64,000 nucleotides of DNA from Candidatus Saccharicenans sp. (GCA_024653215.1 JANLFU010000007.1:62001-126000), one strand, 5' to 3'; positions 16,571 through 25,680 are shown, counted from the stretch's first letter. Notes: generated by a model from the sequence alone, not told the origin. Numbers and translations: made by a program.

Positions 16571-17039
16571 ATTCCTTGGTCTGGGTAGTCAGGAAGATGG
16601 GCAGGGTCATCTGCTTGACCTGGTCCATCAGTTCTTCAATTTCATCAATATGGTTGTCTTCGTCCTGAAGGATCTTTTCCAGCAATTCCCTGGTGGCAAA
16701 ATCACCCACCTCGCCGGCCAGCTTGATGGCGGCGTTGTAAGCCTTGATGGCTTCAAACTCGGCCTTGCGGTCAAACTCCAGCATCTTGGGCACTTCATCA
16801 CCGATGAAAATCTTCTTTAACTCGGAAACGATGGGAATTCCCTCCAGGAACAGGATCCGGCCGATCAGGCTCTCGGCATGCTTCATCTCCTGGATGGCCC
16901 TTTTCTCGATGGTCTTGTGGAGCTTCTCGTAGCCCCAGCTGTCGCACATCTCGGAGTGGACCATGTATTGATTGATGGCCGTCAGTTCGTCAGCCAGCAA
17001 AGAATTCAGGGTCTTGATAAGTTTGGGATCGCCTTTCAT
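16569..17039 (-). CDS. bfr: Bacterioferritin
   Basis: This 156-residue four-helix iron-storage protein stores ferric iron in 24-mers. The ferroxidase ligands fall at E. coli Bfr numbering: E18, E51, H54, E94, E127 and H130. Met52, the axial heme ligand, is also present in IQEMKHAES, so heme binding is expected. The RNA start is supported by AAAGGAGG ahead of the ATG. It is monocistronic and convergent with the Maf-methyltransferase gene. No bacterioferritin-associated ferredoxin gene is adjacent. It likely protects against iron and oxygen stress. Confidence 0.93.
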   Translation of the reverse strand: MKGDPKLIKTLNSLLADELTAINQYMVHSEMCDSWGYEKLHKTIEKRAIQEMKHAESLIGRILFLEGIPIVSELKKIFIGDEVPKMLEFDRKAEFEAIKAYNAAIKLAGEVGDFATRELLEKILQDEDNHIDEIEELMDQVKQMTLPIFLTTQTKE

Positions 17040-17140
17040 CGTAGCCTCCTTTCTCTAAGTTTTTTTATTTTACCTTATTGAACGAAACAAGTAAACAAAT
17101 AGATTTTCCCGACTTTTTCATTTAAAATTAACTCCAGCTT

Positions 17141-18298
17141 ATGATCAAGGCCATACCGGAAGATTTTATAGTCGAGGAGCTGGCCAGCCTGCCGCTGGTC
17201 GAAAGCGGTGAGTTCCGCGTTTACCGGCTGACCAAGAAAAACTGGACCACCCCCGACCTGATGCGCTTCCTGGCCAAGACCCTGTCCATTTCTCCCAAGG
17301 CCCTGGCCTATGGCGGAAAGAAGGACAAGCACGGGGTTACCACCCAGCACATCACCATCCGCAGCCAGAAGGATTTTAGCCGGGAAGACAAGAATTTCTC
17401 GCTCCAGGCCATCGGTTTCATGCGCAAGCCGATGAGCCCCTCGCTCATCCAGGGAAACAGGTTCCGCATCACCATCCGGAACTTAAGAGAACTGGAGCCA
17501 GTCCTGGACAACCTGGAAGAAGTCCGGCAATTTGGCTTTCCCAATTTTTTTGACGACCAGCGTTTCCGCGGCACCAATCCCCAGCTCGGATTTTTTGCCG
17601 ACCGGGTGCTGCGGGGCCATTATAATGGTGCCCTGCAGATTTTCCTCCAATCCCAGAACCAGGTCAGCAACAACAAAGAAAACCGGGAAAGGGTGGCCCG
17701 GATCATGGAAAACTGGCGCAACTGGGAAAAGTGCCTGGAACTGGCCAAGGGGCTAACTGAAAAGAGAATTTTCCGAACACTGCTGCTGCGGCCCGATGAT
17801 TTCCTGGCCGCCCTGGAGAAGATACCCCGCGAAGAAATCGCCATGGCCTATGCTGCCTTTGGCTCATACCTGTGGAACGAGCTGCTGCGCCGGCTCCTGA
17901 AAGAATTGATTACCGACTTGCATGAGGTTAAGGCCGAATCGGGTCTGTTCTATTTCTGGAAAACTCTGGACCAGCCCGTTTTTAGCTACCTTCAAGACCT
18001 CAAGCTGCCCACCCCCTCGGCCAAGATGCAGTTTCCCGACGAACGCAGCCGCAACCTCTACCTTAAAATCCTGGAAGAAAACAATTTGAGGTTTGCTTCC
18101 TTCCGCACCCGGGCCCTAAGCCGGGTTTTTTTCCGCTCCTTCCAGAGAAAGGTGCTGCTGTTCCCGGAAGGCCTGGAAATTGTTGACCGGAAAGAAGACG
18201 AGCTTCACCCCGGGAAAAAGGCCCTGGTCCTCTCCTTCAGCCTGCCCCGGGGAGCCTTTGCCACCATGCTGGTTAAAAGAATTCTCATTGAAGCCTGA
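17141..18298 (+). CDS. truD: tRNA pseudouridine synthase D
   Basis: The 385-residue protein has the TruD catalytic segment AYGGKKDKHGVTTQH with the catalytic Asp, the FxNFFDDQRFRG-like motif (FPNFFDDQRFRGTNPQLG) and the N-terminal PEDFIVEE motif. It makes pseudouridine 13 in tRNA-Glu in the cytosol. Length and motif order are normal. No strong ribosome site precedes the ATG at 17141. It runs with ispD, which starts 40 bases after its stop. Confidence 0.93.
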   Translation: MIKAIPEDFIVEELASLPLVESGEFRVYRLTKKNWTTPDLMRFLAKTLSISPKALAYGGKKDKHGVTTQHITIRSQKDFSREDKNFSLQAIGFMRKPMSPSLIQGNRFRITIRNLRELEPVLDNLEEVRQFGFPNFFDDQRFRGTNPQLGFFADRVLRGHYNGALQIFLQSQNQVSNNKENRERVARIMENWRNWEKCLELAKGLTEKRIFRTLLLRPDDFLAALEKIPREEIAMAYAAFGSYLWNELLRRLLKELITDLHEVKAESGLFYFWKTLDQPVFSYLQDLKLPTPSAKMQFPDERSRNLYLKILEENNLRFASFRTRALSRVFFRSFQRKVLLFPEGLEIVDRKEDELHPGKKALVLSFSLPRGAFATMLVKRILIEA

Positions 18299-18338
18299 GT
18301 CTAAATTTATGTTAAATTAACCAGAGGATAACCGCGTC

Positions 18339-19013
18339 ATGAAAACAACCGCTATCATCCTCGGAGGAGGCCGTGGGACCAGGCTGGGCTTCACCGTCCC
18401 CAAGCAATTTGCCCGGCTTGGAGGCCGACCGCTCTTTGATTATTCGGTCGAAAAATTCTCGGCGCTTAAGGTGGACCAGATCGTGGCCGTCCTGGTTGAA
18501 GATTACAAGAACTATTACCAGCCGCATCCGGCCATAGCTATTACCGCCCCGGCCGGCGAGAGCCGGCAGCAATCGGTGCTAAACGGCCTCGCGGCCTGCC
18601 CCAATGATACCGACCTGGTCGTCATCCACGACTCGGCCCGGCCTTTCTTTCCGCTCAGGGCCCTGGAAGAGGGGCTGAAATTACTGGGAGAAAACAGGTA
18701 CGACGGCCTGGCCCTGGCGATTCCATCCACCGACACCCTGGTTGAAATCGAGGCCGGCCGGGTGGTGGACTTTCCGGACAGAAGCAAAATTTACAGGATG
18801 CAGACCCCGCAGCTGTTTCGCTTCCAGTCTATAAGAGAGGCCTACGAAAGATTGCGGGGACGGGAATTCACCGATGACCTGTCGCTGGCCTGGGCCGCCG
18901 GGCTGAGATGCGGTCTCCTGGAAGGCAGCCAGCTGAATTTCAAGATCACCACCGAGACTGACTGGCTACTGGCCGAGAGTCTCCTGAACTCAGGCGGGCT
19001 GGAGCTTGTTTAA
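18339..19013 (+). CDS. ispD: 2-C-methyl-D-erythritol 4-phosphate cytidylyltransferase
   Basis: The 224-residue enzyme transfers CMP to methylerythritol phosphate in the non-mevalonate isoprenoid pathway. Motifs: the CTP loop LGGGRGTRLG with PKQFARLGGRP, the AGESRQQSVLNGL segment, IHDSARPF and the TPQLF segment. AGAGGAT lies upstream of the ATG. Its last 24 bases overlap, tail to tail, the last bases of the CDP-alcohol phosphotransferase gene on the other strand. No ispF is fused or adjacent. Confidence 0.92.
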   Translation: MKTTAIILGGGRGTRLGFTVPKQFARLGGRPLFDYSVEKFSALKVDQIVAVLVEDYKNYYQPHPAIAITAPAGESRQQSVLNGLAACPNDTDLVVIHDSARPFFPLRALEEGLKLLGENRYDGLALAIPSTDTLVEIEAGRVVDFPDRSKIYRMQTPQLFRFQSIREAYERLRGREFTDDLSLAWAAGLRCGLLEGSQLNFKITTETDWLLAESLLNSGGLELV

Positions 19014-20315
19014 GGCCTTCTTTCTAAGCTGCCGCCGTGACCAGCTGCCGAAATAGACCGCTTCCAGGAAGGCAAAAAACGAAACCATGATCGCCAGCAA
19101 CCTGGCTCCCCCCAGGGCAATCAGGACAAAGGCCAGGGTGGTGAAAAAGTCCCTCCGGTAGATGAAGGCAATTCTGGAGGCCAGCCGGTCAGCCCAGGTC
19201 TGAAAATCGGGGTCGTGGATGCTGGTTTCTATTTCCCGGGCGATGGGTACTATGTTAAAGCCGATACCGGCTCTCCGGGCGTAATGGATCATCTGCAGGT
19301 AAAAGCCGACCATCGACAGCCAGCCGAAAGCACCGACGTACAGCCAGGCCTCACTGGAGGTCCCCCGGTAAAGCCCCAGGGGCAGCGCGGTGAAAAAGGT
19401 TACATATAAGAAAGCATCGGCCGAGATATCAAAAATTGTGCCGAACCGCGAAACCCGGCAGGTCAACCTGGCATTTTCACCGTCGCAGCAGTCTATGACC
19501 GAGGCCACCAGGAATAGAAAGGAACCCAGGGCCATGGAGCCATATCGTCCCTTTAAAATCAGGTAGACGCTGAGCAGTTCAACGGCCAGGACGATCAGGC
19601 TGATCTGGTTGGGAGTCAGGCCCCACCTGATCAGATGCCGGGTCAACCTGAGGGAAATCGGGCGGAACCAGACCCGGGTGATGTAGCCGTCCACGGGTTT
19701 TCGCCCGGTTTCCAGAAGAAGTTTTTCGGCCTGGCGGGCCTCTCCCGGGCCATCAATTCTTACGGCAAAGGGACAATCAACCTCAAGACTGCCAGTAGAA
19801 ATAGAGTCCCCGGGTTTTTCCAGCCCGTCTGACCCGGTGCCTGTAGAACTCATTAGGGCCGGCAGAAGGTTGCCGATTCTTTCCCGGTTAACCAAAAAGG
19901 CCCCGACCCGGCCGGACCGTCCGCCGGCAGAAGAACCATTCGGGTTGACGAGAATCAGGTCTTGGCCGGGCTCCTGGCCACTAGCCCGGACAATAGACGT
20001 AAAAAAATCAGGGTGCACCACCAGCTTATCTTCCAGGACCAGGACATGCGAATTGCCGTTCTTTTCAGAGCCAGCCTGCGGGATATTTTCTGGCGTCCAG
20101 ATAGCCAGCTCCATCTTTTCCGGGCTGAACCTCCGGTCTGAACGGAGTTTTTCCAGGACCTGACGGGCCAGACCGGGTTGTTCTGAATACAGCCAGAATT
20201 TTCGCAGCCCGGCCTTCTGGCCATAAAGAATCAGCCTTTCCAGCAGGCTCAGTCCCAGGATCCTGGTCTGGCCTTCCCGGCTCAGCAGGACTATTGTTTC
20301 TTCCATTGCTTTCAC
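18990..20315 (-). CDS. CDP-alcohol phosphotransferase with divergent N-terminal nucleotidyltransferase-like domain (copy 2)
   Basis: The 441-residue protein has a C-terminal CDP-AP membrane domain (about 225-430, several helices) with the complete motif DCCDGENAR-x8-G-x3-D-x3-D. It transfers a phospho-alcohol from a CDP-activated donor. The N-terminal half (about 1-215) keeps the outline of a nucleotidyltransferase (VLVLEDKLVVHPDFF) but lacks the GGG/AAGxGxRL nucleotide loop. It is a paralogue of the 435-residue protein at 21139-22446. The start is GTG 20315 or ATG 20306. It follows a nucleotidyltransferase gene by 143 bases. The product may be an inositol-phosphate-type lipid or solute; the alcohol is not determined. 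Confidence 0.82.
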   Translation of the reverse strand: MKAMEETIVLLSREGQTRILGLSLLERLILYGQKAGLRKFWLYSEQPGLARQVLEKLRSDRRFSPEKMELAIWTPENIPQAGSEKNGNSHVLVLEDKLVVHPDFFTSIVRASGQEPGQDLILVNPNGSSAGGRSGRVGAFLVNRERIGNLLPALMSSTGTGSDGLEKPGDSISTGSLEVDCPFAVRIDGPGEARQAEKLLLETGRKPVDGYITRVWFRPISLRLTRHLIRWGLTPNQISLIVLAVELLSVYLILKGRYGSMALGSFLFLVASVIDCCDGENARLTCRVSRFGTIFDISADAFLYVTFFTALPLGLYRGTSSEAWLYVGAFGWLSMVGFYLQMIHYARRAGIGFNIVPIAREIETSIHDPDFQTWADRLASRIAFIYRRDFFTTLAFVLIALGGARLLAIMVSFFAFLEAVYFGSWSRRQLRKKALNKLQPA

Positions 20316-20458
20316 TGTTTATAAGGCCATATGCCTGAAAAATAAGTGTTTCTTTTATCACAATGCTGCCCGAAATTCAACCAAAGGCGGGAAATTTGCC
20401 GGCAGAGGAACCTAGCCGGGCCTCTTGCCTGGAGCCCTGGCCCGGGGTTTGACCCGGG

Positions 20459-21142
20459 CTATCTGCCAGAGGCCAGGTAAGCCCTGACCCGCTCCAGGTC
20501 CTCGGGAAAATCTACTTCGTGGCAGAATAGCCCGTCGGAGGGCACAGCTAAGAACCGGCCTTTTTCCTGAACGATGTAATTTTCTATCGCTTTTTCAAAA
20601 TAGTCGTTGTCGCCCACCAGTTCCAGGTGCCTTCTCAGGGGCTCAAGGTCGGCCCGGGCGACCAGGTTGATACCCAGGGCCTCGCCCTCGGCCGACTCCA
20701 CCTGCTTGGAAATTTCTGTAATAAAACCGGCCCCGTCGGTTCTGTATTTCACCTCTTCCGGGCCGCATCTCTTGTCATCGACCAAAACGCAGGAACACCC
20801 GGCAGAGAGCATCTTCGGGATTATCCCCCGGTCAAAAATCACATCCCCGTTTATCCAGAGCACGTCCTCGTCCAGCCGGCTCAGGCCCTTGAGCAGGCTC
20901 TTGCTGGTATTGGTGACGGCAAACCTCTCGTTAAAGGTATAGGTCAGCTCGGGGTGCCTGGCCACAATCAATTCTTTCCTGAAACCGACCACCACCAGAA
21001 TGTTTTCCACGGGAATAAAGGGTTTGAGGTTTTCCACCTGGTAATCGATTATGGTTCGCCGGTCGTCGACCGGGACCATGGCCTTGGGTAAGTCCAGGCC
21101 GAGCCTGGTTCCCCGTCCGGCGGCCAGAATGACTGCTTTCAC
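20459..21142 (-). CDS. Sugar/alcohol-phosphate nucleotidyltransferase (pair 2)
   Basis: The 227-residue GT-A-fold enzyme has the nucleotide loop VILAAGRGTRLG with PKAMVPV, and the metal-binding segment WINGDVIFD. It should activate a phosphorylated alcohol or sugar with CTP or a related nucleotide. The start is GTG 21142, overlapping the previous stop in a GTGA arrangement, so it is coupled to the upstream CDP-alcohol phosphotransferase. It probably supplies a CDP-activated substrate for one or both phosphotransferases of this cluster. Which nucleotide and substrate are used is unknown. A GC-rich hairpin (CCCGGG pair) lies just after its stop. Confidence 0.85.
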   Translation of the reverse strand: MKAVILAAGRGTRLGLDLPKAMVPVDDRRTIIDYQVENLKPFIPVENILVVVGFRKELIVARHPELTYTFNERFAVTNTSKSLLKGLSRLDEDVLWINGDVIFDRGIIPKMLSAGCSCVLVDDKRCGPEEVKYRTDGAGFITEISKQVESAEGEALGINLVARADLEPLRRHLELVGDNDYFEKAIENYIVQEKGRFLAVPSDGLFCHEVDFPEDLERVRAYLASGR

Positions 21143-22446
21143 TGAAGTTCTCCTTTTCTCTGCGCTTCAGGATTCATTTTTCTCCGGGAATAGAAATAAA
21201 AATAAAGGGCTTCCAGGAAGGCCATCACCGCCGCCAGGACCATGGCCGGCCGGGCCAGTCCGGCCACTATCAAAATAAAAGCGGCGGTTGAAAAAAAATC
21301 GCGGCGGTAGATAAAGGCCAGGCTGGCCGCCAGGCGGTCAATAGCCGTCTGAAACTGGGGCAGGTTCCGGCTGGCTTCAACTTCTTTGACCACAGCCACG
21401 ATATTATAACCGAGTCCAGTCTTCCTGGCATAGTTAATGAGCTGCAGGTAAAAGGTCACCATGGAGGCCAGGGCAAAGGCTCCAAGGTAGAGCCAGATTT
21501 TTTCACCGTAAGTCCGGTAAAGCCCGACCGGCAGGGCCACAAAAAACGAAACAAAGGTTACGGCGTCAGCGGTGATATCCAGGGCCTGTCCGGTCCTGGT
21601 CATCCTGTAGGTCAGGCGGGCGTTTTCCCCGTCGCAGCCATCTATTATTGAAGCCAGTTCGAAGAGTATTCCCCCCGGTACCAGTAACTGCTGGCCGTAG
21701 CCCACAAAAAATACACTCAGAAGACCCACAGCAAAGGTTATAATGCTCTGGGCTATGGGGTGGATATTAAGATAAAGAAAATATTTTGTCAGAAACAGGG
21801 AAATCCGTCGGTTTATCAACCTGGCCACCAGCCCGTCCTGGGGCTTGCGGGCGGTCTGAAGCAACAACTTCCGGGCCCGGATAAAACTTTTTCTATCTTT
21901 CACGGCCACGGCAAATCCGGCCAGCCATACTACAGAGGCTTCACCCTTCTCGGTCCCGACCTCAATTTCGCCAATGGCTTTGCCCGCCAACAGCTGGCTT
22001 AAAACCAGATTACCCCCGGCCCCGGAGCGAACCACCAGCAGCCCGGAACAGGGTTGATGGTGACCCGCCTTGTCCTGAAGTTCTATCCTGACCAAGGGCC
22101 GGTCCAGGCCTTCAAGGTTTTCCGCCAGCCTGAAAAAGATAGTTGGGTCAAGGACCAGGTTATCTTCAATGAACAAAAGAGAATCATCCCTGGACGGAGC
22201 CTGCAACTCGCTCCCGAGCAAATCCTGACTTAAAACCTTGAAACGGATATTCCGGTCAAGCACTCTCCGGTCAGAGGAAAGTTCAAAGACGGCCTTTTGC
22301 GCTTCGGCCCTGTCGGGGTGAAAAAGCCAGAACTCGCCCCACCCGGCCTGGCTGGCATTCAAGATCAGGCGTTGCCTCAGGGTAAGGCCCAGCATTTTTT
22401 TCTGCCCGGCCTGAGTTAGAATTAGTACTGCTTTTCTGCCTGACAT
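21139..22446 (-). CDS. CDP-alcohol phosphotransferase with divergent N-terminal nucleotidyltransferase-like domain (copy 1)
   Basis: The 435-residue protein has a C-terminal CDP-AP domain with the full motif IDGCDGENAR-x8-G-x3-D-x3-D, as in DIPP synthase and phosphatidylinositol-phosphate synthases. Its N-terminal ~210 residues resemble a nucleotidyltransferase in layout (LLFIEDNLVLDP; KDRKSFIRARKLLLQT before the membrane domain). The nucleotide loop is degenerate (LILTQAGQKKMLG). Bifunctional IPCT/DIPPS enzymes of hyperthermophiles have the same order of domains with an intact loop. I chose the ATG at 22446 behind GGAGGA over an upstream in-frame ATG. It lies 63 bases after an IPCT-like gene, which may supply the lost activity. 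Confidence 0.83.
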   Translation of the reverse strand: MSGRKAVLILTQAGQKKMLGLTLRQRLILNASQAGWGEFWLFHPDRAEAQKAVFELSSDRRVLDRNIRFKVLSQDLLGSELQAPSRDDSLLFIEDNLVLDPTIFFRLAENLEGLDRPLVRIELQDKAGHHQPCSGLLVVRSGAGGNLVLSQLLAGKAIGEIEVGTEKGEASVVWLAGFAVAVKDRKSFIRARKLLLQTARKPQDGLVARLINRRISLFLTKYFLYLNIHPIAQSIITFAVGLLSVFFVGYGQQLLVPGGILFELASIIDGCDGENARLTYRMTRTGQALDITADAVTFVSFFVALPVGLYRTYGEKIWLYLGAFALASMVTFYLQLINYARKTGLGYNIVAVVKEVEASRNLPQFQTAIDRLAASLAFIYRRDFFSTAAFILIVAGLARPAMVLAAVMAFLEALYFYFYSRRKMNPEAQRKGELQ

Positions 22447-22509
22447 TTTTCCTCCGCTGGCTTGCTTAAGGCTCCGGAAGCCCTGCTGGCTGCCGGACAA
22501 ACCGAAAAT

Positions 22510-23238
22510 TTAATACCAGTCAACTCCAGTCTTCAGGAAACTTTCGGCCCTGTCCAGGGCCTTCGGGTCGTCAACATCAATCCAGAATCTGCCGCCGATA
22601 TCTGCGGCCCTGGCCTGGCCCCGGGCCGCCAGGATTCTAACTCCCGCGGACAGGCTGAAATCCCCGGCCCTCTTCTGGCTTTCCTCCAAGGCTTCAAACA
22701 GCACCGGCTGGCAGAGAAAAACACCCGTGTCAAAGGCATTGTAGTCCTCAAGACCCTTGCCGATATTTTTGATCTTTCCGTTTTCGACCTTGACCCGGGT
22801 CACGTCATTCAGGTCAGCATACGGGTGATTCTTAACCCGGGAATCAACGGCCAGAATAATTTCATCCTGCTTAAGCTCCGCCCGCTGCAGGAGGTCCAAT
22901 ATAGCCGGGTCAAAAATGTGGTCGGACATCAGCAGGAAGAAAGGCTCTTTGATGAGCGGCCTGGCCCTGACAACGGACAGTCCGTTTTCCTTCTGCCACT
23001 GGTCGTTGTAAAGCAGGGTCAGGCTTACTTCACCGGGTGGGAAAGCAGTCCTGAGATGTTCTTCCAGCCTTTCCCGGTTATGACCGGTAACTACTATCAC
23101 CTCTTTAATCCCCGTCTTCTGCAGCCCACCGATGACCCAGTCGATGAGCGGCTGCCGGCAGACCGGAAGCAGCGGCTTTGAGGCGCACAGGCCCGATAGC
23201 CTCTGGCCCTGGCCGGCAGCGATGATCAGGGCTTTCAA
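22510..23238 (-). CDS. Nucleotidyltransferase resembling inositol-1-phosphate cytidylyltransferase (pair 1)
   Basis: The 242-residue GT-A enzyme has the loop LIIAAGQGQRLSG, a metal-binding MSDHIFDP segment, the NDQWQKENGLSV segment and a late WIDVDDPKALDRAE segment. The SDH and MDVD/IDVD patterns match the IPCT domain of archaeal and Thermotoga IPCT/DIPPS proteins as I remember them. It should form CDP-inositol or a similar CDP-alcohol. It is the first gene of a four-gene minus-strand run followed by a phosphotransferase. The ATG start lies behind AAGGAGAAC. Substrate specificity is inferred only. Confidence 0.8.
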   Translation of the reverse strand: MKALIIAAGQGQRLSGLCASKPLLPVCRQPLIDWVIGGLQKTGIKEVIVVTGHNRERLEEHLRTAFPPGEVSLTLLYNDQWQKENGLSVVRARPLIKEPFFLLMSDHIFDPAILDLLQRAELKQDEIILAVDSRVKNHPYADLNDVTRVKVENGKIKNIGKGLEDYNAFDTGVFLCQPVLFEALEESQKRAGDFSLSAGVRILAARGQARAADIGGRFWIDVDDPKALDRAESFLKTGVDWY

Positions 23239-23363
23239 GTCCGTTCTCCTTATTCTAACTCTGCGTTTGCAGAAGTGCTGTCAGGTTAGCTAATTCTAAT
23301 TTAAGAGAAAAGCCTTGTCCAGAGATATATAATCTGGCTCGCCCTGTAGTGGCACTGAAACCT

Positions 23364-24164
23364 TCAGTCCAGCGGGCGGTACTCGAGGTAATCTTCTTCT
23401 ACCAGCCTTCGGATGGACTTAAAGAGAAAGCGACCATATATTTTCATTTTAATCTTTCTCATGACCAGCCTCTCCTGCCAGAGGTCGAGGTCCACTTCCA
23501 GCAGGAATTCGCGGACAAAGGCCGGCGCCTTGACCGGTGTAATCTCAACCCGTCGCAGGTCGTATGAGTCCCGGCTGATGAAAAAAAGACCTTCAAAGAG
23601 AAAGTCCTTCTTCTCCCTGGCCCTGGCCTCCACCAGGTAGACCGGGTGGCCGTTGACCTCGGATTCGCCTTTCAGCCGAAAATCATAGCGGCTTCTGTTC
23701 TTATCGCTAAAGGGAATCAGGTCCTCCAGTCGGAGGGTCAGCCCGGAGTCAGGCTGGCGGTCTGAGGCCTCGGCTTTTTCTCTCTCTTCTCTCACTCTGT
23801 TCAGCCTTTCCAGTCTCTGCTGGCGGTACTTTTCGGTTATATCCCTGGTTCGACCCTTCTCTATTTCAACAGCTTCCAGGATGTCTTCGTCCACCAGGCC
23901 ACCGTCAAACTTCATCCACTTGGTAACCCGCCTCACCTTCTCCGTTTGCCAGTGACGGTCAACACTGGCCTGGGAAGAGACCACCAGGGCCTGCCAGCGG
24001 CCGAAGTCCGGGTAGGAAGTCAACCTCTGGTAGGCTCTCTCCACGACCTGGTCAACCGACAATTCAGGCGTGGTTTGTGCCCGAAGAACCAGGGCGAGGC
24101 CCAGGAGAAACAAAAGGCCCGTCAACTTTTTACACGCTGGAGAGAATTGTTTATTGTTTATCAC
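23364..24164 (-). CDS. LolA-like outer-membrane lipoprotein sorting family protein
   Basis: The 266-residue exported protein has a signal segment (KLTGLLFLLGLALVLRAQTT). A LolA/LolB-like half-barrel domain follows with a Tyr/Trp-rich body (GHPVYLVEARAREKKDFLFEGLFFISRDSYDLRRVEI). A charged coiled segment (about residues 105-135) interrupts it. Such proteins bind lipids or lipoproteins in the periplasm. I placed the start at GTG 24164, seven bases after AGGTGG, because that puts the signal peptide at the N-terminus; the frame is open 31 codons further upstream. A 49-base repeat covers this start region. Exact function is unknown. Confidence 0.6.
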   Translation of the reverse strand: MINNKQFSPACKKLTGLLFLLGLALVLRAQTTPELSVDQVVERAYQRLTSYPDFGRWQALVVSSQASVDRHWQTEKVRRVTKWMKFDGGLVDEDILEAVEIEKGRTRDITEKYRQQRLERLNRVREEREKAEASDRQPDSGLTLRLEDLIPFSDKNRSRYDFRLKGESEVNGHPVYLVEARAREKKDFLFEGLFFISRDSYDLRRVEITPVKAPAFVREFLLEVDLDLWQERLVMRKIKMKIYGRFLFKSIRRLVEEDYLEYRPLD

Positions 24165-24266
24165 CAAAAACCACCTCGGCCAAACTTTTAACGGGGCAAC
24201 TGCCTTCAAACCGGGGGGAATTGTGGGTTGTTGATCATCAAATACCACCCCGGACAAGCTTTCGAC
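24144..24266 (-). repeat. Imperfect 49-base direct repeat over the LolA-like start region
   Basis: Units 24144-24192 and 24218-24266 align without gaps at 38 of 49 positions, 74 bases apart. The first unit holds the ribosome site and GTG start of the LolA-like gene; the second repeats the same layout upstream with GGGGTGG and a downstream ATGAT. It looks like an old tandem duplication of a leader. Confidence 0.55.
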
Positions 24267-24695
24267 TGACTGTCCTGGCCCGGATCTATCAGTTCATTAT
24301 ACCAGATAAGCAGAAGGCTCCTAATAAAAGACCTGGGCCAGAAATCTGGCGGCGAAAAAAATATCGGCCGACAACCGGTCGCCGGCCCGTGGCCCCGATC
24401 CCGCCTCCCCTAACTGCCCGGAACATTTCCAACCCGGCCAGCGATAAGATATTTTCAGGAGAAAAGCAGCCAGGGCAAAATAGCCAAGACCCGGCCAGGA
24501 CTCGCCTTGACCCAATCACTATCAAGGCCACCAGGCCGCGAAGAGGCTTTTCCCCGGGAACAAGGGTAAATAAAACACCCGGGTGCTGGCTCCGCTTTAC
24601 TGCTTCTTCCTCGCTCTTGCTTTTAAAACCAAATTAAAGTATCTAATAGAAAGGATATTCAGCCCAAGCCGATGAAAAAAAGGAGGGTTAATTCC
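24267..24695. other. Non-coding gap between divergent genes
   Basis: I see no convincing gene here. Short open frames on both strands lack ribosome sites and conserved motifs. Only the ribosome site AGGAGGG for the next gene, near the right edge, is recognisable. Confidence 0.5.
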
Positions 24696-25349
24696 ATGAA
24701 AAAGAACCGGCGCTGGCTGCTTTTTATAACTGCCTTTTTACTGGTAAGCGGCCTGGTGACCTCTCCACTCCGGGCCCAGTTTCATTTCGGCGCCAAGGGC
24801 GGGTTAACCCTGGGCCAGCTCAAATCAGTTCCCGAGACTTTCCTGGAAGGCTTTCCCTGGAAGACCAAGAGAGGCTGGGTTGGCGGCGTTTTTGCCAGCT
24901 TTGAGTTCCTGCCGGGCGTATCCATCCAGCCGGAGGTGCTCTACATTCAGAAAGGAGCCCGCCTGGTGGACCCGGAATACGATTTCCAGGCCCGTTTCAA
25001 CTTCGATTACTTTGAAGTTCCTGTCCTGTTAAAAATAAACCTGTCCCTGGAAGGGGCGGCGGCTGTCCCGTCCATTTTCCTCGGCCCGTTTTTTGGTTTC
25101 AACCAGAAGGCCACCATTGTCATGGTTGACCCTTACAGCAAGGAAACTGAAGACATCAAGTCGGACGTCCAGAAAGCGGAATACGGAATTACGTTCGGGC
25201 TCATGTTTACCCAGAAGTGGGGACCGGGGTATTTTTCCGTAGATGCCCGTTACGACCTGGGCCTGACCAACATCCTGAAACCGGGCGTGGAGTGGATGCA
25301 AAGCATCAAGACCCGGACCTGGGTGTTCATGATTGGTTACTCGTACTGA
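24696..25349 (+). CDS. Small outer-membrane beta-barrel (PorT/OMP_b-brl type)
   Basis: The 217-residue exported protein has a signal peptide (about 1-27, ending at SPLRAQ), then alternating strands such as HFGAKGGLTLGQL, IQPEVLYIQKGARL and FDYFEVPVLLKI. It ends in an aromatic residue (MIGYSY). This is the PorT-like eight-strand barrel family. The second ATG (24696) was chosen because AGGAGGG sits nine bases ahead; an ATG eight codons earlier has no such site. It stands alone, with no partner gene. A pore or an adhesion role cannot be told from sequence. Confidence 0.8.
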   Translation: MKKNRRWLLFITAFLLVSGLVTSPLRAQFHFGAKGGLTLGQLKSVPETFLEGFPWKTKRGWVGGVFASFEFLPGVSIQPEVLYIQKGARLVDPEYDFQARFNFDYFEVPVLLKINLSLEGAAAVPSIFLGPFFGFNQKATIVMVDPYSKETEDIKSDVQKAEYGITFGLMFTQKWGPGYFSVDARYDLGLTNILKPGVEWMQSIKTRTWVFMIGYSY

Positions 25350-25680
25350 CCGGGTGTCATTCTCTATCAATATCCCCGGTCGACGGCCCGTGGGCAAAAC
25401 TTTCTGAATATGCGGCAATAAAAAGCGTCCTGACGGGATTTTTTCGTTTTCTGTTTTCTTACACTTGACACCTCAATCTTTCCCGTCCCTGACACTGTCA
25501 ATATCAAGGAAAATCTTAAAAGCTTTAGGGTCGGGTCATCCTTTTTTCCTTAAATGTTCTTTGGGCAAGGGTTCCCCACCTGCCCGGCCCCTATCCCTAT
25601 CCTTGGACAAAGGTCACGCCGCTTCCATATACCACACCATAGACTGGATCACATGTTTTAACCGGAAAGAAGGCCCCGAA
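25350..25680. other. Non-coding gap
   Basis: I see no gene. A short stem (CGTC-CT-GACG, 25427-25436) followed by T6 about 90 bases after the barrel stop may be a weak terminator. Confidence 0.4.
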
